The notes under the pieces are model-generated. The model was not told where the DNA came from, did not search any database, and worked only from the letters and a program-made list of their open reading frames with translations. Positions 1 through 9,245 of a DNA stretch of 64,000 bases are shown here, piece after piece. Source of the DNA: Meconema thalassinum. Its lineage: Eukaryota; Arthropoda; Insecta; Orthoptera; Tettigoniidae. Location of the stretch: the NCBI GenBank assembly GCA_946902985.2, contig OX336389.2, positions 1,015,033,441 to 1,015,097,440 of the forward strand, read 5' to 3'. Position 1 is the stretch's first letter. The number at the start of each line of letters is the position of its first letter. Made by a program: the position numbers and the translations under genes.

Positions 1-1172
1 CCCGACGTCTCTTCCATGATTCAAAAAAATTGAATTATAAAATTTGACTTTGCAAGTCAATTTTGCCATTTCTTTTGCAGATCATTCTTGATCTTGACAG
101 ATGTTTAGGGCACGAAATCAGTCTAATACAAAGTATGCGAGACATTTCCATGATGAGCTTAATATATTTAAAATATTTATTGTGTAATAAACGGAAAGCA
201 CTATATTTTCCATCCTTTCAGACGCACAGGACACAGAAAACCTACGAGTGAATATTTTTTTTAAAGAACGCGCGAATGTTCACACTTAAACATACTTAGT
301 CACTTATTAAATTAAATTTTATACGTAAATTCTATTCAATAAGGCGTGAATAATGCACGTTCTGTACATTTATGGTTGCCGATTCTGCACGGTTTAAAAT
401 GTAAATACATTGTGCAACATAGTGAGTTTGAACGATTCTATGTTTTGAGCTTTGGTTTACTCATTCAGGTGGGAGGGACGATAAAGGGGGTTTGGGTATT
501 TCCGTCTACAAAAATCACAACACAGCACACCACGATTACTTCACTTACCATAATTGTTCTAATGACATCGAGAATCCGCACAAAAATAGCACCGAACCCA
601 CTTGCCAACACTATCGTGAGAACGCGTACCGCGCACTGACTATTGACTGTGACTGCCCACCAAAATCTTGGACGCTTCGAAAGTGAGGCTCGACTCGGCT
701 TGGTTCCAGCGTAGACTTGTCAGTACAGGCGCGGGCTTGACTCGTCGCTGCTGGCTGCTCGGCGCGGCAGCGGAACCAAGCGACACTAGGCATCGGCTTG
801 GCTCGCCACGGCTCTTTTCTTTCCCATCCCCTTTCTTTCACTTCCTTTTTCTCTCTTTCTTCCTTCCTTTTCTCTCCTCTTTCTCCCCGGTCGCCCCCCC
901 CCCCCTTATTTCCGCCCCTGCCGTATAGTAATACCGGTATCACGCATTTTTTCAGGACTTCAGCTTTTAGAGTGAGTTTTTGGGTCTTGTCACACAGTAT
1001 AAACTTCCAAAGACCAGAACCTCTTCTATGCTTGGATTTCTTGAAGAAAAATCCCGATAGTTTAGATTGTGTGCTCACATTACCTAATTACTGGTACGTC
1101 ATTATATGAGCAAAGAGCAATAATATAATTGGAGTTGTTACCCAACACGTTCCTTGAATAACTTGAAAGTGG
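1..1172. other. unclassified sequence with CpG-rich patch and polypyrimidine tract
   Basis: I recognise no gene or repeat family here. Bases about 600-800 are richer in CG dinucleotides than the surrounding AT-rich DNA. They are followed by a nearly pure pyrimidine tract (about 816-906) that ends in a run of C. Open frames in this stretch are short and mostly reflect that tract read on either strand. A CpG-rich patch beside a pyrimidine tract could be a promoter or first exon, or the edge of another transposon. Nothing in the sequence decides between them. Confidence 0.4.
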
Positions 1173-1186
1173 CATTGCTAGAACTA

Positions 1187-1223
1187 TTGTTGTTTTAAGT
1201 GGAGGAGCAGCGAGGTCATCTGC
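1187..1223 (-). repeat. 37-bp ultra-short retroposon tail insertion
   Basis: A 37-bp insert matches the conserved 3' tail (reverse orientation) of a SINE/LINE family also seen near 49.0 kb and 61.25 kb. The shared core reads TTGTTTTAAG...GAGGTCATCTGC. It is flanked by a perfect 14-bp direct repeat, CATTGCTAGAACTA, at 1173-1186 and 1224-1237. A TSD of this length indicates target-primed reverse transcription that stopped after copying only the last few dozen bases of the RNA. Confidence 0.75.
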
Positions 1224-1269
1224 CATTGCTAGAACTAATAGAAACAAGAAGTTCCGTGACGAACTAAAG

Positions 1270-1330
1270 AGCCTACTTTTCTTAAAATTAAGATACATGC
1301 CAATGATTAATCTACAGTATATGAACCTAT
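1270..1330. mobile_element. R repeat copy 1, left piece
   Basis: The sequence starts with AGCCTACTTTTC, the inverted complement of the GAAAAGTAGGCT found at the right ends of both R copies. It aligns with 35509 onward of the intact R copy. R copy 1 is broken at 1330 by the LINE insertion at 1331-5225, whose 12-bp TSD is ATATGAACCTAT (1319-1330 and 5226-5237). It continues at 5226-5418 and, after the 28.9-kb composite, at 34347-35481. Just upstream (1243-1269) is a 27-bp sequence that recurs between the two R copies. Confidence 0.75.
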
Positions 1331-2158
1331 ATTCGAGTTGGGGTTCACCAGGGATCTGCACTTTCTCCACTCTTGTTTATCTTATGCATGGATACAGTGA
1401 CTGCCGATTTGTAGAGGCAACCACCATGGACATTCCTGTACGCCGATGATGTCATGCTTGCAAGCGAGACCCGTAATGATCTAGAGCAATTGGTCAACCT
1501 CTGGAATGCGAGGCTCTGTGAATTTGGACTATGGCTCAACCTCACTAAGACTGAGTACCTTGAATGTGGTTCCCGGACAGATGGGACCATAATAGTAGAT
1601 GGCACCCCACTACCAAAGGCTTCACATCTCCGATACCTTGGCTCCGTTATGAGACCTGATGGTGACACAGTCTCGGATGCCCGTGCAAGAGTGAATGCTG
1701 CATGGATGAAGTGGCGCCAGGTCACAGGCGTTCTCTGTGACCGCAAGATCACTTTGCGCCTCAAAACTAAGATCTATTTAACAGTCGTCCGCCCTGTTGC
1801 TTTGTATGGAGCTGAATGCTGGCCTAATACAAAGAAACATGAACAAGCTTTGCACTCAATGGAGATGCGGATGCTAAGATGGTCCTTGGGAATTACACGG
1901 CTGGATCATATTAAGAACGAAGACGTCCGCAATACTCTTGGAATTGCCCCTATTCCAGCCAAAATGAGGGAGACTCGGTTGCGTTGGTACGGGCATGTAG
2001 CCCGAGCAAATACAGAGTCCATTGTAAGCAAGTCACTTGCTCTCGAGCCTGATGGACAAAGACCTCCAGGACGACCAAAAAGTCGTTGGATGGATACCCT
2101 ACACGACGATATGCGCATCGTAGGTCTTCGTCCTACAGATGCAGCAAACCGCAACCGC
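1331..2158 (+). pseudogene. RTE-type LINE reverse transcriptase, 3' part, interrupted
   Basis: This is the C-terminal half of a non-LTR retrotransposon reverse transcriptase of the RTE type. The frame shows a VHQG...LSPLLF block, an in-frame stop near 1411, then the catalytic FLYADD box at 1435-1452. An open frame follows (1454-2170) with the family-typical LYGAECW, RLRWYGHV and GRPKSRW motifs. The 5' part is absent, as usual for LINE insertions. The C-terminus is cut by the CR1-type element that begins near 2159, and the missing tail resumes at about 5152-5225. The whole insertion has a 12-bp TSD (1319-1330 and 5226-5237). The RTE assignment rests on motif style. It is a dead copy. Confidence 0.8.
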
Positions 2159-5151
2159 AACCGTATGTAGTCTACCGTAGAGACCGAGGAAATAAGAAGG
2201 GAGGGGGGGGGGGGGGTGTTTATACTGGTGAAGGAAACTTACTGCTCACATGAATGGTTTACCGACGAAAAGGATGAAATATTAGGGATAAAATTAGTTT
2301 GTGACAATATGAAGGAGGTGGGAATTATAGGAATATATAGGCCTGGGAGAGAGAAAAGAGACATGGAAATATTTGAGAAACTAATAGATTACACTCATAA
2401 AAACAATAATGACATGCTAATAATTGGGGGGGATTTAAACTTGCCAGAAGTTGATTGGAATGGAGCTGCAACAGAAGCCCATGAACAGAAACTTGCAAAT
2501 AAATTAGTTTGGGAGGGAGGATTTACACAAGTAGTGCAAGCACCAACTAGACTCAGCAATTTGCTGGATGTATTCCTGATAAAACCAGGGGAACTTGTTG
2601 ATAAAATCCACGTAATTGAAGGAATAGGTGACCATAAGGCTGCAATAATGTACGTTGGTCTGGTACCAAAAAGGCTTAATAGGAGGGTCACACAGGACAA
2701 GAAATTATACAGAAAAAGTAAATTCGATGAATTTGGAGCTTACCTGAAATCAAAATTTAATTCTTGGATAAGTGAAGGGAGTGATGTGGATACACTCTGG
2801 GCAAATTTTAAGGACATCATTTGGGAGGATGAGAAGATATTTGTACCTATTAAGAAGGGAAAAACAACCTCAGACCCTGTTTACTATACAAAGGACATAC
2901 GAAAATTAAAACGGAAATGTAGAATGGTAAACAGTCAAATCAAAGAGGGCAGGGGAAACAGAGAAACCAGAAAGCAGCTAATAAAGGAGCTCAATAGGTT
3001 GAAAAAGGAAGCAAAGGAAAATTACATGAATGGCATACTTCATGAGGGTAAAGACCACATAGGGAAATGGAAAAAGCTGTATTCATATATTAAAAACCAA
3101 AAGGGAAACGGAATCCACATTCCCACAATGGAGGGAGAAGAGGGTGAGCATTTATTTGCAGATAATGAGAAAGCAAACCTATTTAGTAGGGAATTCATAG
3201 ATTCAGTGGAAGATTGTCAGGAGTTGGAAACCGTAAATGAGACTGGAGAGGGTGAAACACATAAGGACACAAGAAGCTTCACCTTTACAAATGAGGATAT
3301 TTTTAGAGAAATCAAACTGCTTCAGCAAGGAAAAGCAGCAGGGTGTGATCAAATTACTGGGGAATTAATAAAGGCAATGGGGTGGTACATAGAGCCTTAT
3401 TTAAAGTTTCTTTTCGACTATGTCATGAACAATAGTAGAATACCAAAGGAATGGAAGGAATCTATAATAATACCAATTTATAAAGGGAAGGGAGATAGAA
3501 GTAAACCTGAGAACTACAGACCAGTAAGTCTGACCAGTGTAGTTTGTAAAATCTTGGAGAGTTTAATAGTAAAATATATTAGAGGGGTATGTGAAGATAA
3601 AAATTGGTTCCTGAGGAGCCAGTATGGATTTAGAAAGAAATTTTCTTGTGAGGCACAACTGGTGGGATTTCAGCAGGACATATCAGATCGGTTGGATCTA
3701 GGGGGACAGTTGGACTGCATAGCTATAGACCTTTCCAAAGCTTTTGACAGAGTGGAACATGGAGTATTATTGAAGAAAGTGGACTCGAGGGTTGTACGTT
3801 GGATAGGAACATTTCTAAATTCAAGGGTTCAGAGAGTCAGAGTAGGGAATTACGTATCACAGGAAGAGAAAGTTAAGAAGGGAATTCCACAGGGTAGTAA
3901 AATTGTTCCATTGCTTTTCCTAATATATGCAAATGATTTAGGGAACAATATAGCATCAAAAATAAGATTGTATGCAGATGACATTATCATCTATAGGGAA
4001 ATAAATAATATAGAGGATTGTAAAATATTACAAAGGGACCTCGACAGTATCCAACATTGGGTTGAAGAGAACCACATGAAGGTTAACGGAGGTAAATCAA
4101 CTGTCACAATATTCACAAACAAGAGATTAAAAACTGAATTTCAATATACATTGGATGGGGTAATCGTACCAAAAGATGACAAGTGCAAATACTTAGGTGT
4201 GAGATTTGATAGTAAATTGCACTGGAAGGGTCATGTTGGAGACATTGTTGGGAAAGCATACAGATCGTTGCATGTCATTATGCGACTACTTAGAGGATGC
4301 AACAAAGAAATAAGAGAGAAAAGTTACCTAAGTTTGGTTCGACCAATATTGGAATATGCAAGCAGTGTATGGGATCCGCACCAGGAATACCTAATAAAAG
4401 AAATTGAGAGTGTTCAAAGGAAAGCAGCAAGATTTGTGATAGGGGATTTTAGGAGAAGAAGCAGTGTATCAGATATGTTAGAGAAGCTTGGGTGGGAAAC
4501 ATTAAGTAAGAGAAGGGAGAAAAACAGACTTGTAGGGTTATATAGAGCATATACAGGAGAGGAAGCATGGGGGGAAATCCGTGAGAGGCTCCAATTGGAA
4601 AGTAATTATATTGGCAGGGCAGACCACAAATTCAAAATTGGACGGCACTTTAGCAGAAGCGATTGGGGTAAATTTTCATTCATTGGGAAGGGTGTGAAGG
4701 AATGGAACAGTTTACCAAGGGCGGTGTTTGATCCCTTTCCAAAATCAGTCCAGTTATTCAAGAGCAGAATAGACAAAACCAGGGAAAAGAAAGAAGTGGT
4801 ATAACTTAGTGCTGTATTCCTAGAAACATTATACGTGCTATGTAATTCCTACAGCAGTTGTGAGAGGGGAGTTCAATCAATGTGTGAATAGTACATTAAG
4901 TTACTGTATTCTTTTAATATTGTGTAGTGTTTGTTACTGTATTCTTTTGGGTGTTTGTTACTTTATTCTTTTAATATGAGTCCTTGACTCGTTAAGGGAT
5001 TAATAAAATGCATTATTATTATTAATATTGTGTAGTGTTTGTACATTAAGTTACTGTATTCTTTTAATAGTGTGTAGTGTTTGTAAATTATGTACCTCAT
5101 TTGCCACCGAGGTTGACACCTCATTGCAAATAAAGTGATTTTGATCTTTTG
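2159..5151 (+). mobile_element. CR1/Jockey-superfamily LINE, 5' truncated, inside the RTE copy
   Basis: This LINE is inserted into the RTE copy at 1331-5225. The RTE reading frame stops at its left edge, and the RTE tail (AD-rich basic C-terminus, then AGAAGAAGG repeats) resumes after about 5152. The left edge already encodes endonuclease sequence, so the element lacks its 5' end. The 3' region (4805-5151) has no coding sequence. It contains repeated GTGTAGTGTTTG blocks and a short ATT-rich stretch, then ends with an AATAAAG-like signal. I did not find a clean TSD, so the left boundary is good to perhaps 10 bp. Confidence 0.75.
2216..4804 (+). CDS. CR1-type LINE endonuclease/reverse transcriptase ORF (862 aa, 5' incomplete)
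   Basis: The protein would nick DNA and reverse-transcribe its own RNA in the nucleus. Residues 1-150 are the C-terminal part of an apurinic/apyrimidinic-type endonuclease (IIGGDLNLPEVDWN near residue 70; GDH near 138). The reverse transcriptase spans about 330-620, with KAAGCDQITGE, the first catalytic Asp in AIDLSKAFDR (about 505) and the YADD box at 586-589. A C-terminal region with an EYASSVWDPH motif follows. The upstream frame YRRDRGNKK runs into a 14-base G tract (2203-2216) and is out of frame with FILVKE after it, so the endonuclease is frameshifted there. The listed start is simply the first ATG after the break. The frame is otherwise open for 862 codons, which suggests a fairly young copy. 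GIPQGSKIVPLLF departs from the usual GSVLGP and may be a mutation. Confidence 0.8.
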   Translation: MFILVKETYCSHEWFTDEKDEILGIKLVCDNMKEVGIIGIYRPGREKRDMEIFEKLIDYTHKNNNDMLIIGGDLNLPEVDWNGAATEAHEQKLANKLVWEGGFTQVVQAPTRLSNLLDVFLIKPGELVDKIHVIEGIGDHKAAIMYVGLVPKRLNRRVTQDKKLYRKSKFDEFGAYLKSKFNSWISEGSDVDTLWANFKDIIWEDEKIFVPIKKGKTTSDPVYYTKDIRKLKRKCRMVNSQIKEGRGNRETRKQLIKELNRLKKEAKENYMNGILHEGKDHIGKWKKLYSYIKNQKGNGIHIPTMEGEEGEHLFADNEKANLFSREFIDSVEDCQELETVNETGEGETHKDTRSFTFTNEDIFREIKLLQQGKAAGCDQITGELIKAMGWYIEPYLKFLFDYVMNNSRIPKEWKESIIIPIYKGKGDRSKPENYRPVSLTSVVCKILESLIVKYIRGVCEDKNWFLRSQYGFRKKFSCEAQLVGFQQDISDRLDLGGQLDCIAIDLSKAFDRVEHGVLLKKVDSRVVRWIGTFLNSRVQRVRVGNYVSQEEKVKKGIPQGSKIVPLLFLIYANDLGNNIASKIRLYADDIIIYREINNIEDCKILQRDLDSIQHWVEENHMKVNGGKSTVTIFTNKRLKTEFQYTLDGVIVPKDDKCKYLGVRFDSKLHWKGHVGDIVGKAYRSLHVIMRLLRGCNKEIREKSYLSLVRPILEYASSVWDPHQEYLIKEIESVQRKAARFVIGDFRRRSSVSDMLEKLGWETLSKRREKNRLVGLYRAYTGEEAWGEIRERLQLESNYIGRADHKFKIGRHFSRSDWGKFSFIGKGVKEWNSLPRAVFDPFPKSVQLFKSRIDKTREKKEVV

Positions 5152-5225
5152 AAATGGAGAGCGAGGTGCAGAGTGGCGGACCCCAAAAAATAATTGGGAA
5201 CAACGCCAGGAAGAAGAAGGAGAAG
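5152..5225 (+). mobile_element. RTE LINE 3' tail
   Basis: This encodes the basic C-terminus expected to follow the RTE reverse transcriptase at 1331-2158 (a VQSGGP/RVADP-like segment followed by NNARKKKEK) and ends in an AGAAGAAGGAGAAG repeat. Its right edge is the second copy of the 12-bp TSD (5226-5237). Confidence 0.7.
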
Positions 5226-5418
5226 ATATGAACCTATCTAGAATAATGACGAAATTAAGTTGGTAATATCGAAATGTCTAATTAGTTCGAAATATACCTG
5301 GTATAATGTAGCCTAATAGAGCACTACAGTTGGCAGCCCTGGTGACTGAATATATTCTTAGTTCCATCTCTTAAGGTATAGAATACAAAACTTGGTTGAA
5401 GTCCAATGGACGTTACAT
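5226..5418. mobile_element. R repeat copy 1, middle piece
   Basis: This aligns base for base, with few changes, to 35559-35758 of the intact R copy (AGAATAATGACGAAATTAAG..., CAGTTGGCAGCCCTGGTGAC...). It ends in ACGTTACAT (5410-5418), which is repeated at 34347-34355 where R resumes. The intact copy reads GGACGTTACATGCAGTT without interruption, so it serves as the empty site for the 28.9-kb insertion. Confidence 0.85.
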
Positions 5419-5719
5419 AGACGCGTCTAACGAGCGGAAGGTCTTGCTCCAGTGCGCATGCGTCAGTTCTGAACAACCAAAGCTTTTTTCTCCTTGGTAA
5501 TAATGTAACCGGAAGCTGCTTTACAATTTTTTGCTGCTTTTTAAAATCAAATATGGCGCGGTAAATAATGTTTGGCGTTGTAAAGCAATCTGGAAGCCTC
5601 ATTCGCAAACTTTTCCAGGATGAAAATGGTGATAGAGACTGGCATTTATAGCAATCTATAAACTGCATTAAGTCACGGAATGAAACTTCTTTAATGTAAC
5701 GGTTCATTGTTTTCCACAA
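5419..5719 (-). other. subterminal open frame, left arm (function unknown)
   Basis: An open frame starting MWKTMNRYIKEVSFRDLMQ at 5719 runs toward the element end. Its last part (RTDACALEQDLP) translates the terminal repeat itself. The same frame exists at 34046-34346 and, diverged and truncated, at 24455-24685. I do not recognise a domain. Conservation may reflect terminal-repeat homogeneity and not coding, and the conceptual protein reads out into flanking DNA. Confidence 0.25.
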
Positions 5720-6369
5720 TGATGTAAGCTACTGTGTAATAAATTTGTGGCGAGGATGCCTTCTGTGATATTTTACTGTGTAAAATAATTATACTATCGA
5801 TGGAAATGTAATTTTGGTCAACAATTTATGATTAAACTGCACTTGTGCCTACTGTATCTAATGAATCGGTAGCGATGTTTTTTTGACAAAGAAATTCGAT
5901 CATGGAGGTTATGTATGGTATTGCTCAGTTACGGATTCAATAAAACTGATCACTTTAAAGTATTTGCTGCTATATATACTATAGATATCATGTATGACAC
6001 TTTTTAGTGGTTTAGTTTAGTAATCTTCGATGCCACTGTTTAGAACCATGTTATACTGTGATACTGGACCTGATTGAGATGGGTTAGGTTTTGTTTAAGA
6101 TGTGGTTTTAAGGAACGTAACAAGTAGCTCATCTGTCCTTAAATGTCGGAGATGACTGAAATGCTAGATACACGTGTAACCGGTACTTAAAAGTTTTGAG
6201 ATAGGCCTACAAAATGGTCGGTGATTATTTTATATGACCTATCTTTCTTGATATTTTATTTGAAGAAACTCACTGGCATCAGAAAGCAAATCCTAGATTT
6301 TGGGCTGGAAAATGATTTGCTATGGCGACATTTGCAAAGGAACCGGGCCAGTAGAGTACGGTAGTTCCT

Positions 6370-6730
6370 TGTTGTGGTGTTTGAAGCCATATTTTCAGTG
6401 TTGCCTTAGTAAACAAGAGTTTAGTGCTTTTCAGTCGGTCAACACGAATGTACCCAAAAGAGATGGGTTATGCCCTAATCCTGAAATAAATTACATGAGA
6501 TTAATAAAACACTAGGATGACCAATTGTACATATTGTAAATATTTTCACCTGTATTTCAAACATAGATTTTGTAGCCTAAGTGTAATGGATCTGATGATG
6601 ATCGCTTGACGATCGAAACTGGTCATCCTAGTGTTTTATTAATCTCATGTAATTTATTTCAGGATTTGGGCATAACCCATCTCTTTTGGGTACATTCGTG
6701 TTGACCGACTGAAAAGCACTAAACTCTTGC
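6370..6730 (+). mobile_element. foldback insertion with hammerhead core (left arm)
   Basis: This 361-bp insertion is flanked by a perfect 12-bp TSD, ACGGTAGTTCCT (6358-6369 and 6731-6742). The diverged terminus copy at 23508-24730 has this site only once and lacks the insert, giving a natural empty site. Inside, about 105-bp inverted repeats (about 6414-6522 and 6617-6729) flank a 95-bp centre carrying a hammerhead motif. The TSD length fits target-primed reverse transcription better than cut-and-paste. Minimal hammerheads are a known feature of Penelope-like retroelements, so I read this as a non-autonomous Penelope relative. No protein is encoded. Confidence 0.7.
6588..6628 (+). ncRNA. minimal hammerhead ribozyme motif
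   Basis: All core parts are present: stem I GGAT (6588-6591) with ATCC (6625-6628); CTGATGA (6592-6598); stem II GATCG/CGATC with a 5-nt loop (6600-6614); GAAA (6615-6618); a 4-nt stem III CTGG; and the GTC cleavage site, with cleavage expected after C6624. Such a short stem III is typical of Penelope-type hammerheads, which are thought to work best as dimers. The 3' strand lies in the right inverted repeat, so pairing with the left repeat (6513-6522) would compete with ribozyme folding. Confidence 0.7.
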
Positions 6731-7214
6731 ACGGTAGTTCCTGTAATAAGAAAGTTATGAAATGAGTGATATGTTGTATAGGCCTACAATGTAGTTGAAA
6801 GTGGAGTCCTGTTGTAAATTCTGACCAATTTTGCTTGTGCATTGAAAGTATTAATAAACAAGGTATCTCAAGGTTACTCTCGAGCCATTAATTTCATCAG
6901 TACAGTGCAGCATTGTGTGTGGAAATGGACAAACATGCAAGAAAGAATATAATGCCCCAATAAAGAAACCCTTATTCCATTCTTCATTTCACACCATGTC
7001 CTCTACAGTACCGTTCCAATAGTTCTGTCTTACAGAAAGTCACTAAATACCATGTTTATTTAAAAAATGCTGCATTTGTATATTTCGCAAAAGTTAAAAT
7101 AGTAATTGTGTACACCATGACATACTTTATCTGAAGAATTATGGTACGGTAATTAACATTGGCTTGTCGGAATCAGTGAAGTACAGCTATTTCATTTTGT
7201 TGGTGCAATCCACC

Positions 7215-7330
7215 TTGTGGCATAGTGACTAGAATTTTTGGCTGTCACCTTGAAGGTCTAGGTTTGATTCCTGGCCCTGGCTAGGAATTTAATTCTGCCT
7301 TGCGCAGCAGAACTGAGCCAACACCACAAG
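7215..7330 (+). mobile_element. tRNA-derived SINE (left arm)
   Basis: A box-A-like TGGCATAGTGACT and a box-B GGTTTGATTCC (7261-7271) are spaced as in a tRNA-derived head. No cloverleaf with paired acceptor ends is evident, so this is not a tRNA gene. Edges are approximate. Confidence 0.55.
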
Positions 7331-8594
7331 GCCACATGACCACAAAGTCAAAAACCTCTAAATGAATCAACAATAATTAATTAACTGTAAAACCACTGCT
7401 TTTAACAGCAATGCAAATGCTTGTTAATTTTTCATGATGGAACAAATTGGGAATTATCCCAGAAGCATGAAACAGGCAGAGAGTGAACATAATACTGTAT
7501 TTCCTTAACAGAACAGTAATCCGTAACCCTTAAGCAAAGTTAGCCCAGGTGATTTTTCTTTGCTTCATTTAGAAACCCCTGGATTCTTGAATATATGTGG
7601 AATCTATCTGATAACCTGGGTTATTGTACTGACGATACTAGAGCTCGGAAGAATGCTAGGCAAGGAAATGTAGCCAGAGATAACAAAGCGATATGTCTTC
7701 TCAAAAACATTGTGCCATAACTTCCGAACAGTGTCCATTCGTCCCGAGTGTACAACGGACAGATATACAGGGTCTTTATATTTGCTTGGCAAGGACTTGC
7801 TCGCTCCGCCAGTGACTACTCAGTTGCCAGCGACCGTGTGCGTATATGTACGGCAGAATACGTTGCTAAAAATCAGTATCATGCATTTTTACTCATCATG
7901 TTTACGTGGATGCTGAAAATGTTTCCCACCCGCTGCCAAACATAATTGGCATCTCCTTATGAAGTTCCCGGTTACTCCAGTTAACCCATAAACGCCCGAA
8001 TTAATATTTTTTGAAAATTTTGCTTTTTTTATTAATAAGTCATACCATAGGGCGTTATTGAGCTGCTCAAACCATATTTTACGAAGGTGGCATCGTAAGT
8101 TCCGGAAATACAGGGCGTTACATATAGTCTATGTAACGCTAGGCGCTTGTGTTGTCAAAACCCTTACTGCATATTCTGAATGGTGATTTAGAAATACAAT
8201 AATTTACCAAATTCATATTTGTTGCTAAATGCTTATCTTGATAATATTACACTTTAAAAAGCACTGAGCAAGTATTTTGACACCTTTGAACCTTCGATCA
8301 TATAGTCTAGTGACTAGTTACATGGTGTGGAACGGCAAGAAGCATGATAATATGCACGGTCCAACGTCACATTTACAACATGCAGTGCAGACACTGCTTA
8401 CACACAATTCACCGGCACACCGCCTCCGCTTATGTCCTAGGACGTGGATGACCAGAAGATTGCGTCCATCATATCACAAGTCTTCAATGTCGCGGCCCTG
8501 TACTGCACGTGCTGTTGAGAGCCACGTGGTTCTACGCCATACGGTTTCACGTAGAATTGCGCCACTTCCCACTTGAACTCCAGTTGAGTTGTCC

Positions 8595-8754
8595 TTTACC
8601 GTTACATAGTAATAAGGTACCATGTGTTTTGGAGACTCTCGTCAAGATGCCAAGAAAATATGGCCCACCACCACTTTACCGTTACATAGTAATAAGGTAC
8701 CATGTGTTTTGGAGACTCTCGTCAAGATGCCAAGAAAATATGGCCCACCACCAC
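8595..8754 (+). repeat. 80-bp tandem duplication (left arm)
   Basis: Two adjacent, essentially identical 80-bp units start TTTACCGTTACATAGTAATA at 8595 and 8675. The same duplication is present in the other arm at 31001-31160, so it predates the inverted duplication. Confidence 0.85.
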
Positions 8755-9059
8755 TTTTTGTTTCTTATTGACAGGTGATATCAGTTCACATTTTCATCCA
8801 TAAGGTTCGTTTCCCCATAAATTTGTTAAAGGTGCCGATCAGGAGAGGACGTGGGATTTTAACTATAGTTCTTTTCATCCCGAGAGAATCTTGCGACCTG
8901 GTCGAGGGGGAAAAACAGCGAGAGTCGTGGAGGCAACAGTTACTGTCCTGTTTTCTTGCCAGCAAACAATAATCATGTCGTCATTACTCCTTTTCCCCTT
9001 CCTCCAATATTTTTGCCAAGGTTAGACTTCTAAATAATAATTATGTTATTGGATTTACG

Positions 9060-9245
9060 CCCCTTTTAACTGCTCTGGCAGGGTTGCCGGAATTTTGACC
9101 CAAAGGGGATCTTTAACGTGCCAGTAAATCTACTGACATGACTCCCTCGCATTTTTGCACCCTGAAATGCCAGCTGACTGCACCAGGATTCGATCCTGCA
9201 AGCTTGGGCACAGCAAGAGAGAACGTTGCCGCTGAGCCACGCAGC
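9060..9245 (-). mobile_element. tRNA-derived SINE (left arm)
   Basis: Read on the minus strand it has a tRNA-like head (GCGTGGCTCAGCGGC, then box B GGATCGAATCC at 9186-9196), followed by a body ending near GGCGTAAATCCAATAAC. Its mirror is at about 30509-30705. It lies inside the piggyBac-like element. Confidence 0.65.

Noticed and set aside
611..1109. Charged low-complexity proteins on either strand
   Set aside because: They are translations of the polypyrimidine/polypurine tract and have no other support.
1345..1764. Minus-strand open frame of 139 codons
   Set aside because: It lies opposite the RTE reverse transcriptase, whose motifs are clear on the plus strand; the minus frame has no recognisable feature.
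5324..5719. A host gene exon at the element tip
   Set aside because: The frame crosses from flanking R repeat into the transposon end and changes downstream in the other copies, so at least its C-terminal part cannot be a real exon.
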